From assembly GCA_965653225.1 (NCBI GenBank), contig CBFGZI010000116.1:1-11925 (forward strand): a DNA stretch of 11,925 bases. The letters are read 5' to 3'. The first letter of the stretch is position 1, and every line of letters starts with the position of its first letter. Below the pieces are notes generated by a model. It made no database searches, had not been told where the DNA came from, and saw only the letters and a list, made by a program, of their open reading frames with translations. The DNA is from JALZDI01 sp965653225. Its GTDB lineage: Bacteria; Actinomycetota; Actinomycetes; Propionibacteriales; Nocardioidaceae. This document shows, in pieces, positions 1 to 5,562 of this stretch. The translations under genes and the position numbers were made by a program.

Positions 1-18
1 GGCGCCGGCCAGGCGTGG

Positions 19-27
19 TTGTCCACA
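19..27 (+). promoter_or_regulatory. Isolated DnaA-box-like 9-mer
   Basis: The 9-mer TTGTCCACA equals the DnaA-box consensus described for Streptomyces and other high-GC actinobacteria. It is a single copy in the leader of the first gene, with no second box, AT-rich element or replication gene nearby. It does not indicate an origin. It could be a chance match or a lone box, and nothing else in positions 1-79 is recognisable. Confidence 0.2.
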
Positions 28-79
28 CCAGCCGCCAACACGCTCGCGAGGGCGTGGCCGACTCGGCCAGGTTCGATGC

Positions 80-1129
80 ATGCGTCCACGACTCCAGGCC
101 GTCGCCGGCACCCAGGGCGGCGTGTTCTTCCGTCACCAGGCACTCGCGTGCGGCTACTCCGACCGAGAGATCCGGCAGCTCAAACGCACGCGTGAGTGGC
201 TCGTCGTACGCCGCGGTGCCTACGTCGAGGCGTGCTGTGCGCCTCCGGAGAGCGACCTCGACGGATGGCACCGCCTGCGCACCATCGCCGTACTGCACCA
301 CGTGCGCGAGCCGGCGGTGGCGAGCCACTCGTCCGCGGCGGGTCTGCTGGGACTGCCGCACTGGGGGACCGACAGAGACAACGTGTACCTGACTCGCCAC
401 CAGCACCACGCCGGTCGTGTCGAGGCGGGGGTTGCACACCATGAGGCCACGCTTCCGGACTGGCAGACCACAACCGTCGCCGGTCTCACGTGCACCAACG
501 GTGCTCGCACTGCCTGGGACATCGGCCGCGAGTTCGGCTTCGAGGCCGGCGTGGTCGTCAGTGACGCCGTCCTGCGGATCGGCGGTGACAACGAGGGCTC
601 CGGCGCCCTCGGCGAGGCGGCGGGTCCGCAGGTGGGTGCCACCCGGCAGGACCTCGACCTGCTCGCGCGGCTGATGGAGGACTGGCCAAGGGCGCGGGTG
701 GCCACGGAGGCCTTCGCGTTCGCCGACGGGGGCGGGGAGTCGGTCGGCGAGTCGCTGGCGCGCATCTTCGTGGTGTCGCTGGGCTTTCCGGTGCCGCGCA
801 CTCAGGTAGTCATCACCGGCCCCGATCTCGTCGCCCGGGTGGACATGCTCGTCGACGCGCTCGACTGGGTGATCGAGTTCGACGGTCGCCAGAAGTACCG
901 GCGCACCCGCGACGACTGCGACCCGGTCGTCGCCGACGGGGACATCGTCTGGGCTGAGAAGCTTCGCGAGGACGCGCTGCGCGCCGTCGGCAAGAACGTC
1001 TCCCGACTGGTGTGGGCCGACCTCTTCGGCAACCGCCGGCGCCGGGCCGGCGCCGCGCTCTGGCGTACCGCCGAGCGGATCGGCGCGCCCCGTGAGTGGC
1101 CGCGTCCAGACTGGCTGCGCGCTGCCTGA
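80..1129 (+). CDS. AbiEi-type winged-helix plus DUF559/PD-(D/E)XK-like protein
   Basis: This 349-aa protein has the two-part architecture common in actinobacteria and usually annotated as 'type IV toxin-antitoxin AbiEi family antitoxin domain' or 'DUF559/endonuclease domain' protein. Residues ~8-50 (GGVFFRHQAL, then Y-S-D-R-E-I, ending VVRRGAYVE) look like the AbiEi N-terminal winged helix. Residues ~220-315 look like a Vsr/DUF559 nuclease-like fold: E224, then RVDML (D255), then EFDGRQKY (E266, D268, K272), then WAEKLRED and a closing VWADLF. These acidic residues and the lysine fit a PD-(D/E)XK core, so nuclease activity is possible but unproven. The chosen ATG has a weak AGG 9 nt upstream; an overlapping ATG at 76 is out of frame. 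No AbiEii toxin partner is adjacent, and the next gene is convergent. Function is unknown; the family may be regulatory or nucleolytic. Confidence 0.8.
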   Translation: MRPRLQAVAGTQGGVFFRHQALACGYSDREIRQLKRTREWLVVRRGAYVEACCAPPESDLDGWHRLRTIAVLHHVREPAVASHSSAAGLLGLPHWGTDRDNVYLTRHQHHAGRVEAGVAHHEATLPDWQTTTVAGLTCTNGARTAWDIGREFGFEAGVVVSDAVLRIGGDNEGSGALGEAAGPQVGATRQDLDLLARLMEDWPRARVATEAFAFADGGGESVGESLARIFVVSLGFPVPRTQVVITGPDLVARVDMLVDALDWVIEFDGRQKYRRTRDDCDPVVADGDIVWAEKLREDALRAVGKNVSRLVWADLFGNRRRRAGAALWRTAERIGAPREWPRPDWLRAA

Positions 1130-1188
1130 TCCCGGTTCGTCGCGCTCACCCGTTCGTAATCGCCTGTGCCGCCCCGCAGCCCCCTTCC

Positions 1189-1264
1189 CATGGCATGTAG
1201 GCACATCCCGAGGCCCACAACCCACGGGAAGCGCCCACAAGACCCGGTCACATGGCTTGTGGGC
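1189..1264. repeat. Cluster of related short direct and inverted repeats
   Basis: Within a 147-bp convergent gap, a 13-mer catggcatgtagg (1189-1201) recurs as catggcttgtggg (1251-1263), an 11/13 match. The reverse-complement core gcccacaa occurs at 1213-1220 and 1233-1240. The gap therefore carries two copies in each orientation of a degenerate element, part of which forms the hairpin at 1233-1264. No coding sequence is apparent here. It may be a small palindromic intergenic repeat or a remnant of one. Confidence 0.5.
1233..1264. terminator. Candidate bidirectional hairpin between convergent genes
   Basis: A perfect 9-bp stem pairs gcccacaag (1233-1241) with cttgtgggc (1256-1264) around a 14-nt loop. 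It lies between the ends of the convergent genes at 1129 and 1277, the place expected for a shared terminator. No U-tract follows on either strand, which is common in high-GC actinobacteria. Termination is inferred from position and structure only. Confidence 0.5.
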
Positions 1265-1276
1265 CCCGGCCCCACG

Positions 1277-2239
1277 TCAGGGGATCGCGGGGTTGTTGCC
1301 GCCCGAGATGACGGCCACGACGGTGTCGCCGGGGTGCACGGGGACGGCGCCGGTCATCAGCGCGGCCACCGGGGCCGAGGCGCCCGGTTCGGCGAGGACC
1401 CGGCAGCGCTCCCACAGCCACCGACGGGCGGTGAGGATGTCGTCGTCGGTCACCAGGGCGGGCTCGGCGCCGAGGTCGCCGGCGACCACGAACGCGTGTG
1501 TGCCGACGGTGGCCGCGCCGAGCGAGTCGGCCGCCACGCCGCCGACCTCCACCGCGACCGGCTCGCCGGCTCCGAGCGCGGCATGCAGGCTGGCGCACCG
1601 GTCCGGTTCGACGGGGGTCACCGGGATCCGTCCTGACAGGGCCGTCGCGACCCCGGCGTACAGGCCTCCCCCGCCGCAGGCCACCAGCACCCGCGCCGCC
1701 TCGGGCACCTGCTCGGCCACCTCGAGCCCGAGGGTGCCCTGCCCGCACACCGTCGTGTACTGGTCGAAGGCGTGCACCGACGTCACGTCGCGTTCCTGCG
1801 CCCACTCGTCGGCGGCGGCGAACGCCTCGGGGTAGTAGCCGTCGATGACGTGCGCGGTGGCACCGAAGCCGCGGATACGGTCCACCTTCTCCGGCGGCGA
1901 CGAGGCCGACACGAAGATGTCCGCCGACAGGCCGAGCCGCTGCGCGGCCCAGGCGAGCGCCGCACCGTGGTTGCCGCCGGACGCCGCGGTCACGCCGGTC
2001 ACGCCGTCGGGCAGCGAGAGCACCGAGTTCAGCGCACCGCGCGCCTTGAACGAGCCGGTGTGCTGGGTCAGCTCGAGCTTGAGCACCACCCTGCCGGGTA
2101 CGCCGAGCTCGTCGCCGTGCACCTCGAGCACCGGCGTGCGGCGCACCTTGCCCTCCAGCCGCACGGCCGCCGCCTCGACGTCGGCACGCGTGAGGGCATG
2201 CGGAAGCCGGCTCGTCGCCCCGCCCGCCGGGGCGCTCAC
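1277..2239 (-). CDS. Threonine/serine dehydratase-like PLP enzyme
   Basis: A 320-aa fold-type II PLP enzyme of the serine/threonine dehydratase family, whose members deaminate threonine or serine to 2-oxo acids, or in some branches racemise amino acids. Visible marks are TGSFKARGA with the Schiff-base lysine K65, SGGNHG (87-92), the phosphate-binding loop CGGGGLYAG (188-196) and a C-terminal SGGN (312-315). There is no C-terminal ACT regulatory domain, so this is the short form rather than the feedback-regulated biosynthetic IlvA. Substrate cannot be decided from sequence. The start is GTG at 2239, which overlaps the TGA of the upstream membrane-protein gene as GTGA and implies translational coupling. 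The same open frame continues upstream to 2905, but that part only shadows the neighbouring genes. The gene is the last of the leftward string and ends before the hairpin at 1233-1264. Confidence 0.85.
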   Translation of the reverse strand: MSAPAGGATSRLPHALTRADVEAAAVRLEGKVRRTPVLEVHGDELGVPGRVVLKLELTQHTGSFKARGALNSVLSLPDGVTGVTAASGGNHGAALAWAAQRLGLSADIFVSASSPPEKVDRIRGFGATAHVIDGYYPEAFAAADEWAQERDVTSVHAFDQYTTVCGQGTLGLEVAEQVPEAARVLVACGGGGLYAGVATALSGRIPVTPVEPDRCASLHAALGAGEPVAVEVGGVAADSLGAATVGTHAFVVAGDLGAEPALVTDDDILTARRWLWERCRVLAEPGASAPVAALMTGAVPVHPGDTVVAVISGGNNPAIP

Positions 2240-2460
2240 CGGCGGGACTCGACCCGGTCGGCCCTCCACGCCCGGAACCCCACGGTGCCGAGCACCCCGG
2301 CGATGGCGAGGTTGACCACGATCAGGCCGGTGTGCGCCACGTAGTAGCCGGTCGGCCGGCCCTCGGTCGCGGACAGGTTCTTGGCGAAGGTGACCCAGGT
2401 GACGACGTTCCAGACCGCGACCCCGAGCAGCAGCGCCGCGTGCTTGCGTTCGAATCTCAC
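2236..2460 (-). CDS. SCO4848-family small membrane protein
   Basis: A small integral membrane protein, about 74 aa from the GTG at 2460 (MRFERKHAALLLG). It has two hydrophobic helices (residues ~8-26 and ~42-66) separated by a short loop N-L-S-A-T-E-G-R-P-T-G-Y-Y, and a basic C-terminal tail. The pattern W-N-x2-T-W-V-T-F-A-K-N-L followed by a PTxYxxxH-like segment resembles the actinobacterial SCO4848 family, whose function is unknown. A GTG two codons earlier (2466) is a possible alternative. The frame stays open up to 2526, but the extra residues come from the tandem repeat region and look non-coding. No strong Shine-Dalgarno sequence is visible. It overlaps the dehydratase start by four bases, so the two are probably co-translated. 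Confidence 0.7.
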   Translation of the reverse strand: MRFERKHAALLLGVAVWNVVTWVTFAKNLSATEGRPTGYYVAHTGLIVVNLAIAGVLGTVGFRAWRADRVESRR

Positions 2461-2492
2461 CCGCACAGTCTGACAAAGCCCCGTGCACAAGG

Positions 2493-2548
2493 GCCCACCG
2501 GCAAGAGCCCACCGCCAGGGGCTCACCGGCCACGGCCCACCGGCAAGG
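2493..2548. repeat. Four tandem copies of a 14-bp repeat
   Basis: Four contiguous 14-bp units: gcccaccggcaaga (2493-2506), gcccaccgccaggg (2507-2520), gctcaccggccacg (2521-2534) and gcccaccggcaagg (2535-2548). A partial fifth unit, gctca, runs into the stop codon of the YihY/BrkB gene (2551-2553). The array fills most of the 90-bp gap between that gene and the SCO4848-like gene. On the transcribed strand it forms the leader of the latter. It may be a variable-number repeat; a regulatory role is speculative. Confidence 0.85.
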
Positions 2549-2550
2549 GC

Positions 2551-3780
2551 TCAGTGCCGGCGGCGTACGGCGTGCAGCAGCGCGGCCGCGGTCGCCCCGC
2601 TGACCACCCCGGCCGCCGCGCTCACCCCGGCGACCCGGCGCTGCGCCACCGACTGCTCGTCGGCCGACTCTTGGTCCCCCGACTGCTGGTCCGCCCGCTG
2701 CACGGCGACCGGCCGCTGCGACGTCGACTCGAGACCCAGCCGCCGGCTGTGGCCGTACCGCTCCCGGCGCAGCCTGCGGCGTCGCACCAGCTCGTCTCGC
2801 GAGCGGCTGCGCTCCGCCTCGCGTTCGCGCACACGGCGGGCCTCCGGGCACGTGTACGCCCACGCCGCGCCGGCCATGATCACCCGCGAGAAGTAGTTGA
2901 TCCACACCAGCAGCACCAGCGAGGTGCCGAGCACCGCGGTGGCGGGGTCCTGCGCGGTCATCCCGATCAGCGTGGTGGCGAGGAGCTTCAGCACCTCGAA
3001 GCCGAGCGCGGCCACGAACGCCCCCTTGACGACGGACCCGCGCGGCAGGTCGGCCCGGGCCCCGGGCAGCAGGGTGAACATGGTGAAGAACAGCAGTGTG
3101 CTCGCGGCGACACCCAGGCCGATGCCGATCACCTTCAGCAGCGCCAGCTCGAGGTCGCCCGGGATCTCGTCGACCCGCAGCAGCAGCAGGACGTTCTGGG
3201 TGATGTTGGTGACCGCGCTCGACAGGCCGACCGACACCAGCAGCACCAGCCCGATGGCTGCGAGCACGCCGAGGTCGACCACCTTGGCGACCACGAAGTT
3301 GCGCCCGTCCCGCTGCGGGACGCAGAAGACTCCCTGCAGTCCCGACCGCGCCGCGGAGATCCAGCCGAGACCGGAGTACAGCAGCCCCAGCAGCGCGATG
3401 ATCCCGGCCGTCCTGGCCTGCGCGGCGAGGCTGTCGATGTTGATCGCGGCGTTCCGCCCGTCACCGATGATGCCCGGCAGCACCGTCTCCAGGGTGGTCA
3501 CCAGCAGGTTGCGGGCCTCGGGCACGACCGAGGCCAGCCAGGTGACCATGGCGAACGCGATCACCAGGACGGGGAAGAAGGACAGGTAGCCGAAGTAGGT
3601 GACCGCGCCGGCGAGCATGTTGCCCTGCACCTTCTCCGTGTGCCGGTACGCGAAGATGGCGTGGTCGAGCAGCGGCCAGCGGGCCCGCGCCGCCCGGATC
3701 CTGACGCGGCCCCGGTGGAGCGTCCGGCTGACGAGGCCCGGCTGAGCCTCCGCCCCCGGCTCCGCGGTGTTCTCGGCCAC
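2551..3780 (-). CDS. YihY/BrkB-family integral membrane protein
   Basis: A 409-aa protein of the YihY/virulence factor BrkB family (once mis-annotated as RNase BN), with unresolved function and often suggested transport or envelope roles. Hydrophobic helices lie at about 54-86, 124-150, 166-190, 214-240, 249-274 and 283-310, matching the six-helix family core. HTEKVQGNMLAGAVTYFGYLSFFP near residue 47 is the typical family opening. After the core comes a ~75-residue highly charged Arg/Glu/Gln-rich cytoplasmic-type tail (313-383), then a last weakly hydrophobic, Ala/Val-rich stretch (384-404). The start is GTG at 3780 with a GGTAGG-like site about 8 nt upstream, inside the hairpin at 3790-3808. 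It follows the 2H phosphoesterase gene after 28 nt. A YihY-like gene next to trpS also occurs in mycobacteria, to my recollection. Confidence 0.88.
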   Translation of the reverse strand: MAENTAEPGAEAQPGLVSRTLHRGRVRIRAARARWPLLDHAIFAYRHTEKVQGNMLAGAVTYFGYLSFFPVLVIAFAMVTWLASVVPEARNLLVTTLETVLPGIIGDGRNAAINIDSLAAQARTAGIIALLGLLYSGLGWISAARSGLQGVFCVPQRDGRNFVVAKVVDLGVLAAIGLVLLVSVGLSSAVTNITQNVLLLLRVDEIPGDLELALLKVIGIGLGVAASTLLFFTMFTLLPGARADLPRGSVVKGAFVAALGFEVLKLLATTLIGMTAQDPATAVLGTSLVLLVWINYFSRVIMAGAAWAYTCPEARRVREREAERSRSRDELVRRRRLRRERYGHSRRLGLESTSQRPVAVQRADQQSGDQESADEQSVAQRRVAGVSAAAGVVSGATAAALLHAVRRRH

Positions 3781-3788
3781 GTTAGGTA

Positions 3789-3796
3789 CCTACCCC
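3789..3796 (-). promoter_or_regulatory. Shine-Dalgarno-like site buried in a hairpin stem
   Basis: On the minus strand GGGGTAGG lies 8 nt before the GTG start of the YihY/BrkB gene. It is the best available ribosome-binding site for that start. It coincides with one arm of the stem at 3790-3808, so folding of the mRNA would mask it. Coupling to translation of the upstream 2H gene could open it; this is inference. Confidence 0.4.
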
Positions 3797-3808
3797 GTCG
3801 CGGGGTAG
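3790..3808. terminator. 8-bp perfect hairpin in the 2H-to-YihY gap
   Basis: The arms ctaccccg (3790-3797) and cggggtag (3801-3808) pair perfectly around a 3-nt loop, all inside the 28-nt gap. It begins directly after the TGA of the 2H gene. It lacks a U-tract, so it may be a weak attenuator, an RNA-processing site or an RBS-masking structure rather than a full terminator. An 8-bp palindrome, aggtacct (3784-3791), abuts it. Confidence 0.5.
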
Positions 3809-4345
3809 TCACTCATCGGAGTCTGACGACGACAGCGCGAAGGCGCGGTACGGCCGCCAGACCTCGTCCTCCCCGTGGACATATAGGTGGAAAGCTGTCA
3901 CGTCGAACGTGCACTCGTAGTCGGCGAGCACCTTGAACGCCTGGTCGAGGCTCTGGTCGTCGATGTGGTGCGCGACCGTCACGTGCGGGTGGTACGGGAA
4001 CGTCAGCTCGCGGTCGAGATACCCGGTGCGGACGTCGTTGGCCACGACCTCGCAGGCCGAGATGCCCTCGGCCACGACCACGAAGACGACCGGCGAAACC
4101 GGGCGGAAGCTCCCGGTGCCGCGCAGGTGCACGCGGAAGCCCGGGTGCCGCCCCGCGACCTCGGACAGGTGCTGCTCGATCTCACCGAGCCGGTCACCGT
4201 CGATCTCGGTCGGGGGCAGCAGCGTGATGTGTGCGGGCACGGACTCGGCCTGCGGGTCGCCGAACGACGCGCGGAACCGCCGCAGCTCGCTGCCGTACGG
4301 CTCCGGAACGGCCACCGCCACCCCGATCGTCTGCACGCGCCCCAC
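3809..4345 (-). CDS. 2H phosphoesterase ('2'-5' RNA ligase' family)
   Basis: A 178-aa protein of the 2H phosphoesterase superfamily, which includes LigT/ThpR-type RNA 2',3'-cyclic phosphodiesterases. Both signature H-x-T/S-x motifs are present: HITL (39-42, followed by LPP) and HVTV (121-124, preceded by FPYHP). Their spacing of about 80 residues is normal, and both catalytic histidines are intact. Members open 2',3'-cyclic phosphates or reversibly join 2'-5' RNA ends; the cellular substrate of actinobacterial members is not established. The start is GTG at 4345, one base after the TAG of the trpS C-terminal part, giving very tight coupling. A second GTG three codons in (at 4336) is possible. 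The C-terminus is short and acidic (SSSDSDE). The tight linkage to trpS suggests co-expression but does not prove a role in tRNA metabolism. Confidence 0.85.
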   Translation of the reverse strand: MGRVQTIGVAVAVPEPYGSELRRFRASFGDPQAESVPAHITLLPPTEIDGDRLGEIEQHLSEVAGRHPGFRVHLRGTGSFRPVSPVVFVVVAEGISACEVVANDVRTGYLDRELTFPYHPHVTVAHHIDDQSLDQAFKVLADYECTFDVTAFHLYVHGEDEVWRPYRAFALSSSDSDE

Positions 4346-4346
4346 G

Positions 4347-4787
4347 CTAACCAGTCCCGCCGGTCAGGCCCTGGTCCGGTGCCGGGACGAAGCCGACGCG
4401 GTCGTACACCGCCCGCAGGGTCGCGCCGGCGACCTCACGGGCCCGGCTCGCCCCGTCGGCGAGAATCCGGTCGAGCTCGGCCGGGTCCTTGAGCAGCTGC
4501 AGGGTCTGGTCGCGGAACGGTGTGACGAAGTCGACCACCACCTCACCGAGCTCCTTCTTCAGGTCGCCGTACCCCCGGCCGGAGTACTCCTTCTCGATGT
4601 CGGCCACCGGGCGCCGGGTCAGCGTGGAGTAGATCGTGAGCAGGTTGGACAGCCCCGGCTTGTCGACCTCGTCGAACACCACCTCGCGCCCGGAGTCGGT
4701 CACCGCGGAGCGGATCTTCTTCGCCGACCTGCTCGGCTCGTCGAGCAGCTCGACGAGCCCCGACGGCGACGACGCGGACTTGCTCAT
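4347..4787 (-). CDS. trpS: Tryptophanyl-tRNA synthetase, C-terminal part (KMSKS-loop side)
   Basis: An open frame of 146 aa beginning MSKSASSPSGLVELLDE, the second half of a class I tryptophanyl-tRNA synthetase. It carries MSKS of the KMSKS loop, then AKKIRSAVTDSG, KPGLSNLLTIYS and GYGDLKKELGE, all typical of the TrpRS anticodon-binding region, and a normal end (VYDRVGFVPAP). It is in the same frame as the upstream half and separated from it only by one TAG codon. Its ATG is the natural Met of KMSKS and directly follows that stop. There is no Shine-Dalgarno sequence, so separate synthesis would need termination-reinitiation on TAGATG. Conservation throughout shows no sign of decay after the stop. 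By itself it lacks the Rossmann ATP/Trp-binding half and could only act in trans with it, or as part of a readthrough product. Confidence 0.85.
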   Translation of the reverse strand: MSKSASSPSGLVELLDEPSRSAKKIRSAVTDSGREVVFDEVDKPGLSNLLTIYSTLTRRPVADIEKEYSGRGYGDLKKELGEVVVDFVTPFRDQTLQLLKDPAELDRILADGASRAREVAGATLRAVYDRVGFVPAPDQGLTGGTG

Positions 4788-4793
4788 CTAGAT
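4785..4793 (-). other. In-frame TAG replacing the first Lys of KMSKS, followed by ATG
   Basis: On the minus strand the codons read GAC CCG TCG ATC TAG ATG AGC AAG. Family members normally read D-P-S/T-A-K-M-S-K-S here, so ATC TAG stands where codons for Ala-Lys are expected. A lysine AAG needs a single A-to-T change to become TAG, but relative to GCC AAG three bases differ. The bases ATCTAGAT (4786-4793) form a perfect palindrome containing CTAG, a tetramer otherwise rare in this window. The sequence is as given; whether it is biological or an error cannot be told from the window. Confidence 0.9.
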
Positions 4794-5405
4794 CGACGGG
4801 TCCTGCAGTTCGTGGATCTTGGCCGTCTCCTTGACGATATAGGGCTCCGGGAGCGTGAACGTGTCGCCGAACCGGTGGTTGAACCGCTGGGCGAGGTCGC
4901 GGGTGAGCTCGAGGTGCTGGCGCTGGTCCTCCCCGACCGGGACGCGGTCGGCGTGGTACAGCAGGATGTCGGCCGCCTGCAGGATGGGGTAGGTGAACAG
5001 GCCGACGGTGGCGCGCTCGGCCCCGCCCTTGGCCATCTTGTCCTTGAACTGGGTCATCCGGTTCGCCTCGCCGAAACCGGTGATGCAGCTGAGCACCCAC
5101 GCCAGCTGCGCGTGCTCGGGCACGTGCGACTGGACGAACACCGTCGACCGCTTCGAGTCGATGCCCGCGGCCAGCAGCTGGGCGGCCGCGCGGCGCGTGC
5201 GCTCGCGCAGCACGGCAGGGTCGTGCTCGAGCGTGATCGCGTGCAGGTCGGCCATCATGTAGAAGGCGTCGTGGTCGTCCTGCATCGCCACCCACTGCCG
5301 CACGGCTCCGAGGAAGTTGCCGAGATGGAAGGAGTCGCTGGTCGGCTGGATCCCGGACAGCACCCGCGGGGCGGCCGTGGACGATGCGGTCGGCATGGAC
5401 CGCAT
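4788..5405 (-). CDS. trpS: Tryptophanyl-tRNA synthetase, N-terminal (Rossmann) part, ended by in-frame TAG
   Basis: A 205-aa frame encoding the catalytic Rossmann half of tryptophanyl-tRNA synthetase, which charges tRNA-Trp using ATP. RVLSGIQPTSDSFHLGNFLGA (14-34) holds the HIGH-type signature HLGN (27-30). FGEANRMTQFKDK (111-123), TYPILQAADILLY (138-150) and VGEDQRQHLELTRD (157-170, with the GxDQ motif) are all normal. The frame stops at TAG right after KIHELQDPSI, at the position of the first lysine of KMSKS. The missing part continues in the same frame from 4787. With the stop read as one residue the product would be about 352 aa, close to the usual 330-350. The start is taken at ATG 5405, with a second ATG at 5396; neither has a strong Shine-Dalgarno. 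As it stands the gene is a split or interrupted trpS. Confidence 0.88.
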   Translation of the reverse strand: MRSMPTASSTAAPRVLSGIQPTSDSFHLGNFLGAVRQWVAMQDDHDAFYMMADLHAITLEHDPAVLRERTRRAAAQLLAAGIDSKRSTVFVQSHVPEHAQLAWVLSCITGFGEANRMTQFKDKMAKGGAERATVGLFTYPILQAADILLYHADRVPVGEDQRQHLELTRDLAQRFNHRFGDTFTLPEPYIVKETAKIHELQDPSI

Positions 5406-5460
5406 TCTGCCAGCGTCCCGGCCGCCGCCGCAGACCGGACCTCACCCCTGCCGGGTGATG

Positions 5461-5479
5461 CGGCGGGGCCCGCCCGCCG
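5461..5479. promoter_or_regulatory. GC-rich inverted repeat in the trpS/gad divergent gap
   Basis: The arms cggcggg (5461-5467) and cccgccg (5473-5479) pair perfectly across 5 nt, in the middle of the 157-bp gap between divergent trpS (start 5405) and the decarboxylase gene (start 5563). The position would suit an operator or a leader hairpin. G/C-only repeats arise easily by chance in such DNA, and no convincing -35/-10 pair was recognised in the gap. Confidence 0.3.
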
Positions 5480-5551
5480 GTGCAATGAGAGCCATCGTTC
5501 GGGCCAGTCCGCGCCCCGGCACACCCGCGTCAGGTGCGCGGACCCGAGGAC

Positions 5552-5556
5552 AGGAG
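5552..5556 (+). promoter_or_regulatory. Shine-Dalgarno AGGAG fixing the decarboxylase start
   Basis: AGGAG lies 6 nt before the ATG at 5563, the ideal distance. It supports that start over the longer open frame reaching back to 5317, whose extra residues overlap trpS antisense and do not resemble the family. Confidence 0.8.
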
Positions 5557-5562
5557 TGCGCA

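Noticed and set aside
1..79. Replication origin from the DnaA-box match
   Set aside because: Only a single 9-mer is present, with no box cluster, no AT-rich stretch and no dnaA/dnaN/rep gene.
2493..2548. CRISPR array
   Set aside because: The 14-bp units are contiguous with no spacers, and no cas genes are present.
2240..2905. Upstream extension of the dehydratase frame to 2905
   Set aside because: The extra residues are antisense or alternate-frame copies of the SCO4848-like gene, the 14-bp repeats and the YihY/BrkB tail. They do not resemble any dehydratase N-terminus, and GTG 2239 fits a GTGA overlap.
4788..4790. Genome-wide reassignment of UAG to a sense codon (including pyrrolysine)
   Set aside because: UAG ends the C-terminal trpS part (4347-4349) and the GNAT gene (9705-9707) at the expected family length, and no pyl genes are in view. 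Local readthrough is still possible.
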